Assembly: GCA_024642525.1 (NCBI GenBank)
Contig: JAHEAX010000006.1
Span: forward strand, 1 to 64,000
DNA: 64,000 bases
Reading direction: 5' to 3'
From: Erythrobacteraceae bacterium
GTDB lineage: Bacteria; Pseudomonadota; Alphaproteobacteria; Sphingomonadales; Sphingomonadaceae
Shown here piece after piece: positions 57,260-64,000 of this stretch. Below the pieces are notes generated by a model. The model ran no database searches. It was not told the DNA's origin and was given only the letters and a program-made list of their open reading frames with translations. Positions within the stretch are counted from its first letter, which is position 1. Each line of letters starts with the position of its first letter. Made by a program: the position numbers and the translations under genes.

Positions 57260-59086
57260 TTGTCAGATGAAACACCTCTCGACCGCTTCAAGCAGGCACT
57301 GACCGGTGCCAGCCGCGCCTTGTCGCGTGAAGCGGAAGTGGAAGTGGCGTGGAGCGCGGACAGCCCTACTGCCAGCGGCACCAGCTTTCGCGTACCGTTG
57401 CCGGGCCGCAACCTGCCGCCTGAACAGGCCCGCGAAGCGCGCGGTTTTGCGGATAGTTTTGCCCTCAAGCTGCGCCACCACAATGCTTCGCTGCACAGCC
57501 GGAACGCGCCGGCAGAACCGCTGGCCCGCGCCTGTTATGATGCGGTGGAACAGGCGCGTTACGAAGCGCTGGGTTCCAATAATTTCAGCGGTATAGCGGA
57601 TAATCTCGATGCGGCGGTAGAATTGCGCACCGCATCTGACCCCATTTCGCGGGCGCAGAATGCGGACGATGTTCCGTTGCAATCAGCCCTGTCGCTGATG
57701 CTGCGCGAAAAATTGACCGGCCATCCCATACCCGCCCGCGCCGCTGCCGGGGTTGAGATGGTGCGCGGCTGGATTGAAGACAAGGTCGGCGCGGATTTCG
57801 ATGCGCTGGCGCTTTCGCTAGATGACCAGAATGCCTTTCAGTCGCTGACACTGGATATGTTGCGTCACCTTGAACTGACCAAAGAAGAAGGCGGCGACAG
57901 CAGCGACAACGAGGACGGCGAGGACGAAGAAGGCCAGGACGACAGCGAAGATGATGGCGAGGACGATTCCGGTCAGAACGAGCCGCAGGCGACCGAAATG
58001 GCCGGCGATACCTCTGAAAGCGATGACGAGGGCGACAGCGAAAGCGAGCTGACCTCGGAAGAGGAAATGACCGACGGCGAAGGGGGTGACGAAGGCGAGG
58101 AAGGCATGATGCCGGTGCGCCCCAACCGCCCGTGGACCGATCTGCCCGACAGCTTCGATTACAAGGTCTTTACCGACCGTTTCGATGAAGTGGTTGAGGC
58201 ACCGGAACTGTGCGATACGGACGAGCTTGACCGCCTGCGCGCCTATCTCGACAGCCAGCTGACGGGCCTCCAATCCATCGTGACACGGCTGGCCAACCGA
58301 TTGCAGCGCCGCCTGATGGCGCAGCAGAACCGAAGTTGGGATTTTGACCAGGAAGAAGGCATTCTGGATGCTGCCCGCCTTGCCCGCGTGGTGACCATGC
58401 CGGGCCATGCGCTCAGCTACAAGGTCGAACGCGATGTCGAGTTCAAGGACACGATCGTCACCCTGCTGATCGACAATTCCGGTTCGATGCGCGGGCGGCC
58501 CATTTCCATCGCTGCAATCAGCGCGGATATCATGGCGCGCACGCTGGAACGCTGCGGCGTAAAGGTGGAAATCCTCGGCTTCACCACGCGGGCGTGGAAA
58601 GGCGGGCAAAGCCGCGAGGCATGGCTGGCCGAAGGCAAGCCTGCCAACCCCGGTCGCCTCAACGATTTGCGGCATATCATCTATAAAAAGGCGGATGAAC
58701 CGTGGCGCCGTGCGCGCCGCAATCTCGGCCTGATGATGCGCGAAGGGCTGCTGAAGGAAAATATCGATGGGGAAGCCCTGCAGTGGGCCCATTCCCGCCT
58801 GCTGGCCCGCCCCGAAGACCGCCGCATACTGATGGTGATTTCGGATGGCGCGCCAGTGGACGATTCCACTCTCAGCGTGAACAGCGCAGGTTATCTCGAA
58901 ACGCACCTGCGCAAGACAATCGACTGGATCGAGAAACTGTCGCCAGTGCAGCTGGTTGCCATCGGCATCGGGCATGATGTGACCCGCTATTACAAGCGCG
59001 CTGTGACCATCATGGACGTGGAACAGCTGGGCGGCACCATCATCGAACAGCTGGCTGGCCTGTTTGAAGTGGAGGGCCGGCGATGA
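57260..59086 (+). CDS. cobT: Cobaltochelatase-like protein CobT
   Basis: The 608-residue protein has an N-terminal helical domain, a strongly acidic central stretch (about 215-295, Asp/Glu/Gly/Ser with almost no basic residue), and a C-terminal von Willebrand A domain with the metal-ion motif DNSGSMRG and DGAPVDD. With CobN and CobS, CobT inserts cobalt in the aerobic B12 route; CobS-CobT pairs also exist without B12 synthesis. CobS is not adjacent. It starts with TTG at 57260 and overlaps the next gene by ATGA. Confidence 0.9.
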   Translation: MSDETPLDRFKQALTGASRALSREAEVEVAWSADSPTASGTSFRVPLPGRNLPPEQAREARGFADSFALKLRHHNASLHSRNAPAEPLARACYDAVEQARYEALGSNNFSGIADNLDAAVELRTASDPISRAQNADDVPLQSALSLMLREKLTGHPIPARAAAGVEMVRGWIEDKVGADFDALALSLDDQNAFQSLTLDMLRHLELTKEEGGDSSDNEDGEDEEGQDDSEDDGEDDSGQNEPQATEMAGDTSESDDEGDSESELTSEEEMTDGEGGDEGEEGMMPVRPNRPWTDLPDSFDYKVFTDRFDEVVEAPELCDTDELDRLRAYLDSQLTGLQSIVTRLANRLQRRLMAQQNRSWDFDQEEGILDAARLARVVTMPGHALSYKVERDVEFKDTIVTLLIDNSGSMRGRPISIAAISADIMARTLERCGVKVEILGFTTRAWKGGQSREAWLAEGKPANPGRLNDLRHIIYKKADEPWRRARRNLGLMMREGLLKENIDGEALQWAHSRLLARPEDRRILMVISDGAPVDDSTLSVNSAGYLETHLRKTIDWIEKLSPVQLVAIGIGHDVTRYYKRAVTIMDVEQLGGTIIEQLAGLFEVEGRR

Positions 59087-59766
59087 ATGTTTCGCAAGCT
59101 GTGGCAACGCGCCGCTCTGTCCGTGCCTTTACCGACAGGCAGGTTGACCAGGACATTCTGAAGCGCGTGCTGGAAAAGGCGCAGCGCAGCCCTTCGGGCG
59201 GCAATACACAGCCGTGGCATGCGGTGATGCTGACGGGGCAGCCGATGCAGGAATTGTTCAGCGCGGTGGCCGATGTCATGCCGCAGGGCCGCGATGCCCA
59301 TTCGCCCGAATATGACATATATCCGCGCGGGCTGGACGGCGATTATGAACTGCGCCGCCGCGCCGTGGGCGAAGATATGTATCGCGCGCTGGAAATCAGC
59401 CGCGATAACAAGGCGGGCCGCCTGATGTGGTTTGCCAATAATTTCCGTGCCTTCGGTGCGCCTGTGCTGATGCTGGTCCACACGCCGAAATATATGGGGC
59501 CGCCGCAATGGTCGGATATCGGCATGTGGCTGCAGACGATCATGCTGCTGCTGCGCGAAGAAGGGCTGGACAGCTGCGCGCAGGAAGCATGGGCCATGTA
59601 TTCAGCGCAGGTGCGCGCCGTGGCAGACATTCCCGACGACCATATCTTTTTCTGCGGCATGGCGATTGGCTACCGCGATGAAAACGCTGCGGTTAACCAG
59701 TTTGACGTGGCGCGCGCGCCGCTGTCCGAAGGCATCAGCTGGCAGGGTTTTCCTGACGCTGGCTGA
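59083..59766 (+). CDS. Nitroreductase family flavoprotein
   Basis: The 227-residue protein begins [26 protein letters not shown], with [15 protein letters not shown] (FMN-binding Arg and Ser/Gly/Asn cluster) and a C-terminal [14 protein letters not shown]. It probably binds FMN and uses NAD(P)H; substrate unknown. It is translationally coupled to cobT (ATGA), which raised the question of BluB, but the BluB-specific sequence was not seen. Confidence 0.88.
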   Translation: MNVSQAVATRRSVRAFTDRQVDQDILKRVLEKAQRSPSGGNTQPWHAVMLTGQPMQELFSAVADVMPQGRDAHSPEYDIYPRGLDGDYELRRRAVGEDMYRALEISRDNKAGRLMWFANNFRAFGAPVLMLVHTPKYMGPPQWSDIGMWLQTIMLLLREEGLDSCAQEAWAMYSAQVRAVADIPDDHIFFCGMAIGYRDENAAVNQFDVARAPLSEGISWQGFPDAG

Positions 59767-59774
59767 CCGGTGCC

Positions 59775-59806
59775 AGCAGGGCCCGGCCCTGCACGGCCTT
59801 TTTTGA
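59775..59806 (+). terminator. Terminator after the nitroreductase
   Basis: GCAGGG pairs with CCCTGC around CCCGG, or alternatively GGGCC with GGCCT, followed by TTTTTTGATT. Confidence 0.6.
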
Positions 59807-59928
59807 TTAGCTCTGGTCGAAGATGCCATTTTCAGGCTAGGATAGCTGCATAGAACGATACGGTGTCGCGCTGTGTCCCTGCTGGTTTTCTGGTTGGCGG
59901 GCATGTCTCCTGGGGAGGGACTTGAATC

Positions 59929-62900
59929 GTGCAGAAGCATCATGCGCTGGTATCAGCGATAGCCATAGCCATTGCGAACTGGAGCGGCGCTGCCGCGGCC
60001 CAGCAGCGCCCGGTTCTGCTGCGGGACAGTTTCCCGATCGGTGATGGAGGCGGCATTCTGTGCCAGGTGCAGGATCGCAGCATCGAAAACCCTGCAAAGC
60101 AAACCAAGTTTGACCGTAGCTGGGCCATTGTCTGCCGCGATTCCGCGCAGCCTGTTTCCGATATTTACACCTTCCACGCGCCAGGCGTAAATTATTACTC
60201 GGCGCTTTCCCCGCTGCGGCGGCAACCGGTGGATTGCAGCACAGGCACCATCGGCGCGCCCACCGCCTTTCCCGGTATTAGCCGGTCCAGCTGCACGGTG
60301 GCAGGTACGGGTCTTGAATGGTCGACCTTCACCGCACGCAAGGGTGGCACTGTCTATCTGGCCGATGGCTTCACGGCCTATGATGCAGCCACCTTGCTGG
60401 CCCTTCGTTCTGTGATGGACAATGTGATTGCCAAGGGCACGATCGACGTTGCCTCCACCTCGGTTGCAGACCCGCTTTCCTTTGCCCGCGTGCAGGCAGA
60501 AACGCTGAAGCCGGAACAGGCGCTGGCCGAAGGATACAGGCGCAATCTGGGCGGCGAATATGCCGAAGCTGCGGCTTATTTCGAAACATTGCAACAACGG
60601 CTGGAAGGCACGGATGAAGCGGATATCAATCCGGGCGAATTCATCATCAACCGCGCCTTGCAGAAATCGAACCTGGGCGATTTTGCCGAGGCGGAGCGGC
60701 TGTTCGGCCAGGCAGAGCCAATGACACAGGGCGACCAGGTGGCAGAGCGGCTGCAACGCAATTTCGAAGCGATCAACCTGCTCAACCAGGGTTATTTCCC
60801 CGATGCGGTTGCGCGGCTGGAAAGGCCGCTCAGCAGCGGCTTGCAGACTGTCTCCATGGAAAATGACCGGCTGGCTATTACAGAGCCGCTGGCAGCGCGC
60901 CTCAATAATGCCAGCGAAAGCACGGCTTTGCTGGGCTTCGTCGACGAATTGAAGCTGACCCCGCAGGAACGGGCGGTGATCATCGACGCGCAGGCGCTGC
61001 AATTGCGCGGCACTGCCCTGCGGATTGAAGGCGATCTGGCAGGCGCGCGCGGTGCAATGCTCGAAAGCTATGGCCGCGCCACCGATGTGCGGGAAGGGCG
61101 GGTCACTTCCATCGCCCGCCTGCGATCCCAGATATTGGGCGAACTTTCGCTGGTTGCAGAACGCACTGGCGATATCGGGCAGGCCGAAGCCTATCTGAGG
61201 AGCGGGCTTGACCTGATCGAGGCGCAATATCCCGAACGGCGCGCTGTCAGCGGCGCGAAAGCCCGCCTTGGTGCCTTTCTTCTGCGGCAGGGCCGCGAGG
61301 CTGAAGCCATCACGCTCTACCGCGATGTGATTGATGGGTCTGTTGGCAAGCGCGATGCTGTCACGGGCTTTGCCAACCAGTTGAACCCCTATTTCCGGCT
61401 GATTGCCGGAAGGGTGGAAACCGACCCCGCCTTTGCGGAAGACTTCTTCAAGGCCAGCCAGATATTGGTGCGGCCCGGTGTTGCAGAAACGCAGGCTATT
61501 CTGGCGCGTGAATTGAGCGCCAGTTCCAATGAAGGCTCGCGCCTGTTCCGGCAATCCATCGACCTTGGCCGCGATATCGAACGGATGCGTATCCGGTATC
61601 TGTCCCTCGGTCGCATGGCCCAGACCGCCACTGTGGCGCAGGAACGCAGCGAACTTGCATCGCAGATTGACCATCTTGAAAGCGAGCAGCTGCGCACGCA
61701 GGCGCTGCTCAATGAGTATCCGCAATACAGGGTCGTTTCTCCGCGTTCCCTGTCGCTGGCTGATTTCAGGCAATCGCTGGGCGATGGCGAAGTGTATGCG
61801 CGGCTGTCGATAGTGGGCGGCGATGTGTTCGTATTCTACACCGACAAGACCAGTTCAAAGGCCTATCGCCTCGACATTTCCGAAGCCGATCTCGATTTTG
61901 AAGTCGATATCTTGCGCGCATCCATCTCTGCGCTGGAGGGCGGGCGCTATGTGACCTATCCCTATGAAGTCGAAATGGCGCGCAATCTCTACAAGGCGCT
62001 ATTTGGCCCCGTGGCATCGCAGATTGCCGCAGCACGCCATCTGGTGTTCGAACCTGACGGGGCCATGCTGCGTTTGCCGGTGGACATTCTGGTTGCCGAC
62101 GATGCCTCGGTGGATCTTTACAAAGCGCGTGTGGCCAGCGCCGATGGCGATCCGTTCGACTTTACAGGCGTAAACTGGCTCGGCCGCGGCAAGCTGGTCA
62201 GCACTGCGGTTTCGGCCCAGGCATTTGTCGACGCGCGCCGGGCGCCGCGTTCTTCTGCCCCGCGCGAATATATCGGGCTGGGACGCAACCAGCCGATTGG
62301 CGACAATCCATCGGCCGAAATCCGCGCTGTCCTGGCATCGGGCAACCAGAATTGCGGGTGGAACGCCGCTGTCTGGAACAGCCCGATTGGCGATGCGGAA
62401 CTTATCACTGCCCGTAACTTGATTGGTGACGAAAATTCGCAGTTGATCACAGGCGCCGGATTTACCGATGCCGCAATTATGGCGAAGCCCGATCTCGACC
62501 AGTTTCGCGTGCTGCATTTTGCCACCCACGGCCTTGTGACCCCGCCAGACCCTGCCTGCCCGGCCAAACCCGCTTTGCTGACTTCCTTTGGCGCAGCGGG
62601 TTCTGACGGGCTGTTGTCGTTCGAAGAGATTTTTGAACTCGATCTCGATGCCGATATCGTCATCCTGTCTGCCTGCGATACAGCGGGCGAAGCCAGTATC
62701 GAGGCAACCCGCGCTGCCGGTGTCGGCAGTGGCGGCGGCACCGCGCTGGATGGGCTGGTGCGCAGCTTCATCGGCGCTGGTGGCCGGTCCGTAATGGCAA
62801 GTCACTGGCCTGCTCCCGACGATTATGGCGCGACCGAGCGGCTGATCAGCGAAATGTTCCGACAGGGCCGAAGCCAGGTCGTGGGCGCGGCGCTTCGCTC

Positions 62901-63057
62901 GTCCCAGCAATTGCTGATGGATGAGGCCAATACTTCGCACCCTTATTACTGGGGCGGTTTTTCCATCATCGGTGACGCAGCGCGGCCGCTCCTGTCCGAC
63001 CCACCGACATTGGCCGCGGGCAAGACCGCTGACCAGAAAGTGGCGTTGGCGAAATGA
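59929..63057 (+). CDS. Exported TPR-CHAT (caspase-like) protein
   Basis: The 1042-residue protein starts with GTG at 59929 after GGGGAGGG, and has a Sec signal peptide (ALVSAIAIAIANWSGAAAAQQ). A small domain with several Cys follows (about 30-160), then TPR-like helices (about 175-480, for example EGYRRNLGGEYAEAAAYF, GDIGQAEAYLRSGLDLI), a coiled-coil stretch, and a C-terminal CHAT domain from about 720: catalytic His867 in HFATHGLV and Cys916 in LSACDTAGE, with GLVRSFIGAGGRSVMASHW and YYWGGFSIIGD. CHAT is a clan CD peptidase fold related to caspases and separase. It is coupled to the TpsB gene (ATGA). Confidence 0.92.
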   Translation: MQKHHALVSAIAIAIANWSGAAAAQQRPVLLRDSFPIGDGGGILCQVQDRSIENPAKQTKFDRSWAIVCRDSAQPVSDIYTFHAPGVNYYSALSPLRRQPVDCSTGTIGAPTAFPGISRSSCTVAGTGLEWSTFTARKGGTVYLADGFTAYDAATLLALRSVMDNVIAKGTIDVASTSVADPLSFARVQAETLKPEQALAEGYRRNLGGEYAEAAAYFETLQQRLEGTDEADINPGEFIINRALQKSNLGDFAEAERLFGQAEPMTQGDQVAERLQRNFEAINLLNQGYFPDAVARLERPLSSGLQTVSMENDRLAITEPLAARLNNASESTALLGFVDELKLTPQERAVIIDAQALQLRGTALRIEGDLAGARGAMLESYGRATDVREGRVTSIARLRSQILGELSLVAERTGDIGQAEAYLRSGLDLIEAQYPERRAVSGAKARLGAFLLRQGREAEAITLYRDVIDGSVGKRDAVTGFANQLNPYFRLIAGRVETDPAFAEDFFKASQILVRPGVAETQAILARELSASSNEGSRLFRQSIDLGRDIERMRIRYLSLGRMAQTATVAQERSELASQIDHLESEQLRTQALLNEYPQYRVVSPRSLSLADFRQSLGDGEVYARLSIVGGDVFVFYTDKTSSKAYRLDISEADLDFEVDILRASISALEGGRYVTYPYEVEMARNLYKALFGPVASQIAAARHLVFEPDGAMLRLPVDILVADDASVDLYKARVASADGDPFDFTGVNWLGRGKLVSTAVSAQAFVDARRAPRSSAPREYIGLGRNQPIGDNPSAEIRAVLASGNQNCGWNAAVWNSPIGDAELITARNLIGDENSQLITGAGFTDAAIMAKPDLDQFRVLHFATHGLVTPPDPACPAKPALLTSFGAAGSDGLLSFEEIFELDLDADIVILSACDTAGEASIEATRAAGVGSGGGTALDGLVRSFIGAGGRSVMASHWPAPDDYGATERLISEMFRQGRSQVVGAALRSSQQLLMDEANTSHPYYWGGFSIIGDAARPLLSDPPTLAAGKTADQKVALAK

Positions 63058-64000
63058 CCCATCAACTCTCATATCCGGTGAACTCTGCCGCATTTTCGCC
63101 TCGCAGGTTGGCCCGCGGCACAGGCACGCTTGCCTTGATGCTGGCGGGCAGCAGCCTTTTTGCAGGCAGCGTGACCGCACAAACGGCAACGCCAGCAGTG
63201 CCGCCGACAACGCGCGAGGAAATCCAGCGGGACCGGCTGGAAGAAAGGCTGCGCACCGAAGGGCAGTCCGTTGCGGTGGATGGCGCGGTTGAACGTGCGC
63301 CATGCCCGCTTTCCGCGCCCCAGTTTGCGCAATTGCGCTTCACACTGACGGATGCGAATTTTACCGGCCTTGATGCGATTGACCCGGCAATCGTCAAACC
63401 TGCCTATGCCGATCTGGTGGGGCAGGTTTTGTCGGTCGCCGCCATTTGCGACATTCGCGACCGCGCCGCCACATTACTACGGCAAAGCGGATATCTGGCG
63501 GCAGTGCAGGTGCCAGTGCAGGAAATCGACGGCGGCGTAGTCCGGTTCGACGTGGTGCTGGCGCGCATGGTTTCGGTGCAGATTCGGGGCGAGACGGGTC
63601 CATCCGGCCGCCAACTGGAAAAATACATCGACAGGCTGGCGCAGCAGGGCATTTTCAATGTGAACGAAGCAGAGCGCTATCTGCTTTTGGCACGTGATAT
63701 TCCCGGCCTTGATGTGCGGCTGGTGTTGCAACCCGCCCCGCGCGAACAGGGATCCCAATCAGGCCAAGTGGCACCGGGCGACGTTGTCGGTGTTTTCAAC
63801 GTTTCACATACGCCGATCTTTGCCGATGCCAACATCCAGAACCTTGGCAGCAAGTCGGTCGGCAGGTTTGGCGGCCTTGCCCGCATTCGCGTCAATGGAA
63901 TTACCGGGTTGGGCGATGAAACCACGCTGAGTTTTTACACCACCGAGGATTTTGATGAACAGCAGGTGCTGCAGGCTGGGCACGAAATGCGGCTGGGCAG
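63054..64000 (+). CDS. TpsB-type two-partner secretion transporter (ShlB/FhaC), partial
   Basis: The frame opens at ATG 63054, overlapping the CHAT stop (ATGA), and runs through the end of the window (315 residues and still open). A signal peptide (TLALMLAGSSLFAGSVTAQ) is followed by a helical plug-like stretch (TTREEIQRDRLEERLR), a POTRA domain at about 85-170 with Cys84 and Cys132 (PCPLSAPQFAQLRFTLTDANF, RQSGYLAAVQVPVQEIDGGVV), a second POTRA-like part starting ARMVSVQIRGE, and the first barrel strands (GVFNVSHTPIFADANIQNLG). TpsB proteins export a large TpsA substrate across the outer membrane. The TpsA gene is expected beyond the window. Confidence 0.9.
   Translation, partial: MTHQLSYPVNSAAFSPRRLARGTGTLALMLAGSSLFAGSVTAQTATPAVPPTTREEIQRDRLEERLRTEGQSVAVDGAVERAPCPLSAPQFAQLRFTLTDANFTGLDAIDPAIVKPAYADLVGQVLSVAAICDIRDRAATLLRQSGYLAAVQVPVQEIDGGVVRFDVVLARMVSVQIRGETGPSGRQLEKYIDRLAQQGIFNVNEAERYLLLARDIPGLDVRLVLQPAPREQGSQSGQVAPGDVVGVFNVSHTPIFADANIQNLGSKSVGRFGGLARIRVNGITGLGDETTLSFYTTEDFDEQQVLQAGHEMRLG

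Noticed and set aside
57818-59107. Minus-strand frame of 429 codons opposite cobT
   Set aside because: Antisense of the acidic region and vWA domain; composition is an artefact of the complement.
59083-59766. Nitroreductase as BluB (lower ligand synthesis) because it follows cobT
   Set aside because: The sequence reads as a general nitroreductase and lacks features I associate with BluB; only the neighbour suggested it.
61999-63303. Minus-strand frame opposite the CHAT domain and TpsB start
   Set aside because: CHAT catalytic motifs and the ATGA overlap lie on the plus strand.

Overview
The window is a 64 kb piece of a GC-rich alphaproteobacterial chromosome, most likely from the order Sphingomonadales (Erythrobacteraceae or Sphingomonadaceae). 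This is inferred from the circularly permuted two-piece tmRNA, the truncated AtpC, the gene order lptD-surA-pdxA-ksgA, the atpHAGDC operon without F0 genes, HdaA, a TonB-dependent receptor and DUF2794. Almost all of it is dense housekeeping or conserved sequence. I saw no insertion sequence, prophage, CRISPR array, rRNA or tRNA gene.

Layout. 1-1.4 kb: the end of a TonB-dependent receptor. 1.5-7.1 kb: a DUF805 protein, a YbbA/YbbP-type ABC exporter divergent from a TesA-like GDSL lipoprotein, and RecF. 7.2-7.7 kb: a likely sigma-54 promoter driving a 43-residue membrane protein and a PspC-domain protein. 7.7-11.2 kb (minus): lemA, two TPM-domain genes, a Nudix hydrolase and an SDR. 11.4-12.6 kb: mscL, permuted ssrA and a small membrane protein. 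12.7-16.2 kb (minus): an arginine succinyltransferase cluster of M20 hydrolase, astA and astB, divergent from malate synthase G. 18.5-25.1 kb (minus): small membrane and lipoprotein genes, then lptD-surA-pdxA-ksgA for outer-membrane assembly, PLP synthesis and rRNA methylation. 25.2-28.4 kb: pepA, a DUF2256 protein, holC, ndk and an NTF2-like protein.

28.5-31.8 kb (minus): purM, a purN fused to a YjbR-like domain, and a sulfotransferase. 31.8-34.9 kb: a DUF2066-like protein, hdaA, cysE and DUF2794. 35-37.1 kb (minus): a multi-pass membrane protein with an unusual leader hairpin, and an SDR. 37.3-41.5 kb: a phosphate-type porin behind a Pho-box-like site, gph, glmU and a lipoprotein. 41.5-46.4 kb (minus): F1 ATP synthase genes atpHAGDC. 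46.6-53.5 kb: a TauD-family dioxygenase, a membrane serine protease, Ada, a CPBP protease, a GST and a DUF1570-like metallopeptidase. 53.5-59.8 kb: PriA, a DUF4197 lipoprotein, an FSA-type transaldolase, CobT and a nitroreductase. 59.9-64 kb: an exported TPR-CHAT protein translationally coupled to a TpsB-type two-partner secretion transporter that runs off the window.

The most interesting part is the last one: a caspase-like CHAT protein carrying a Sec signal peptide, in an operon with a TpsB outer-membrane transporter. Other points worth attention are the sigma-54 promoter before the small protein/PspC pair, the M20 hydrolase where astE would be expected, the PurN-YjbR fusion, a hairpin that buries a ribosome binding site at 36.1 kb, decayed tandem copies of the atpG tail in the atpG-atpD gap, and a 24-bp repeat at the tmRNA 3' end. 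All family calls were made by reading motifs; no database search was run.
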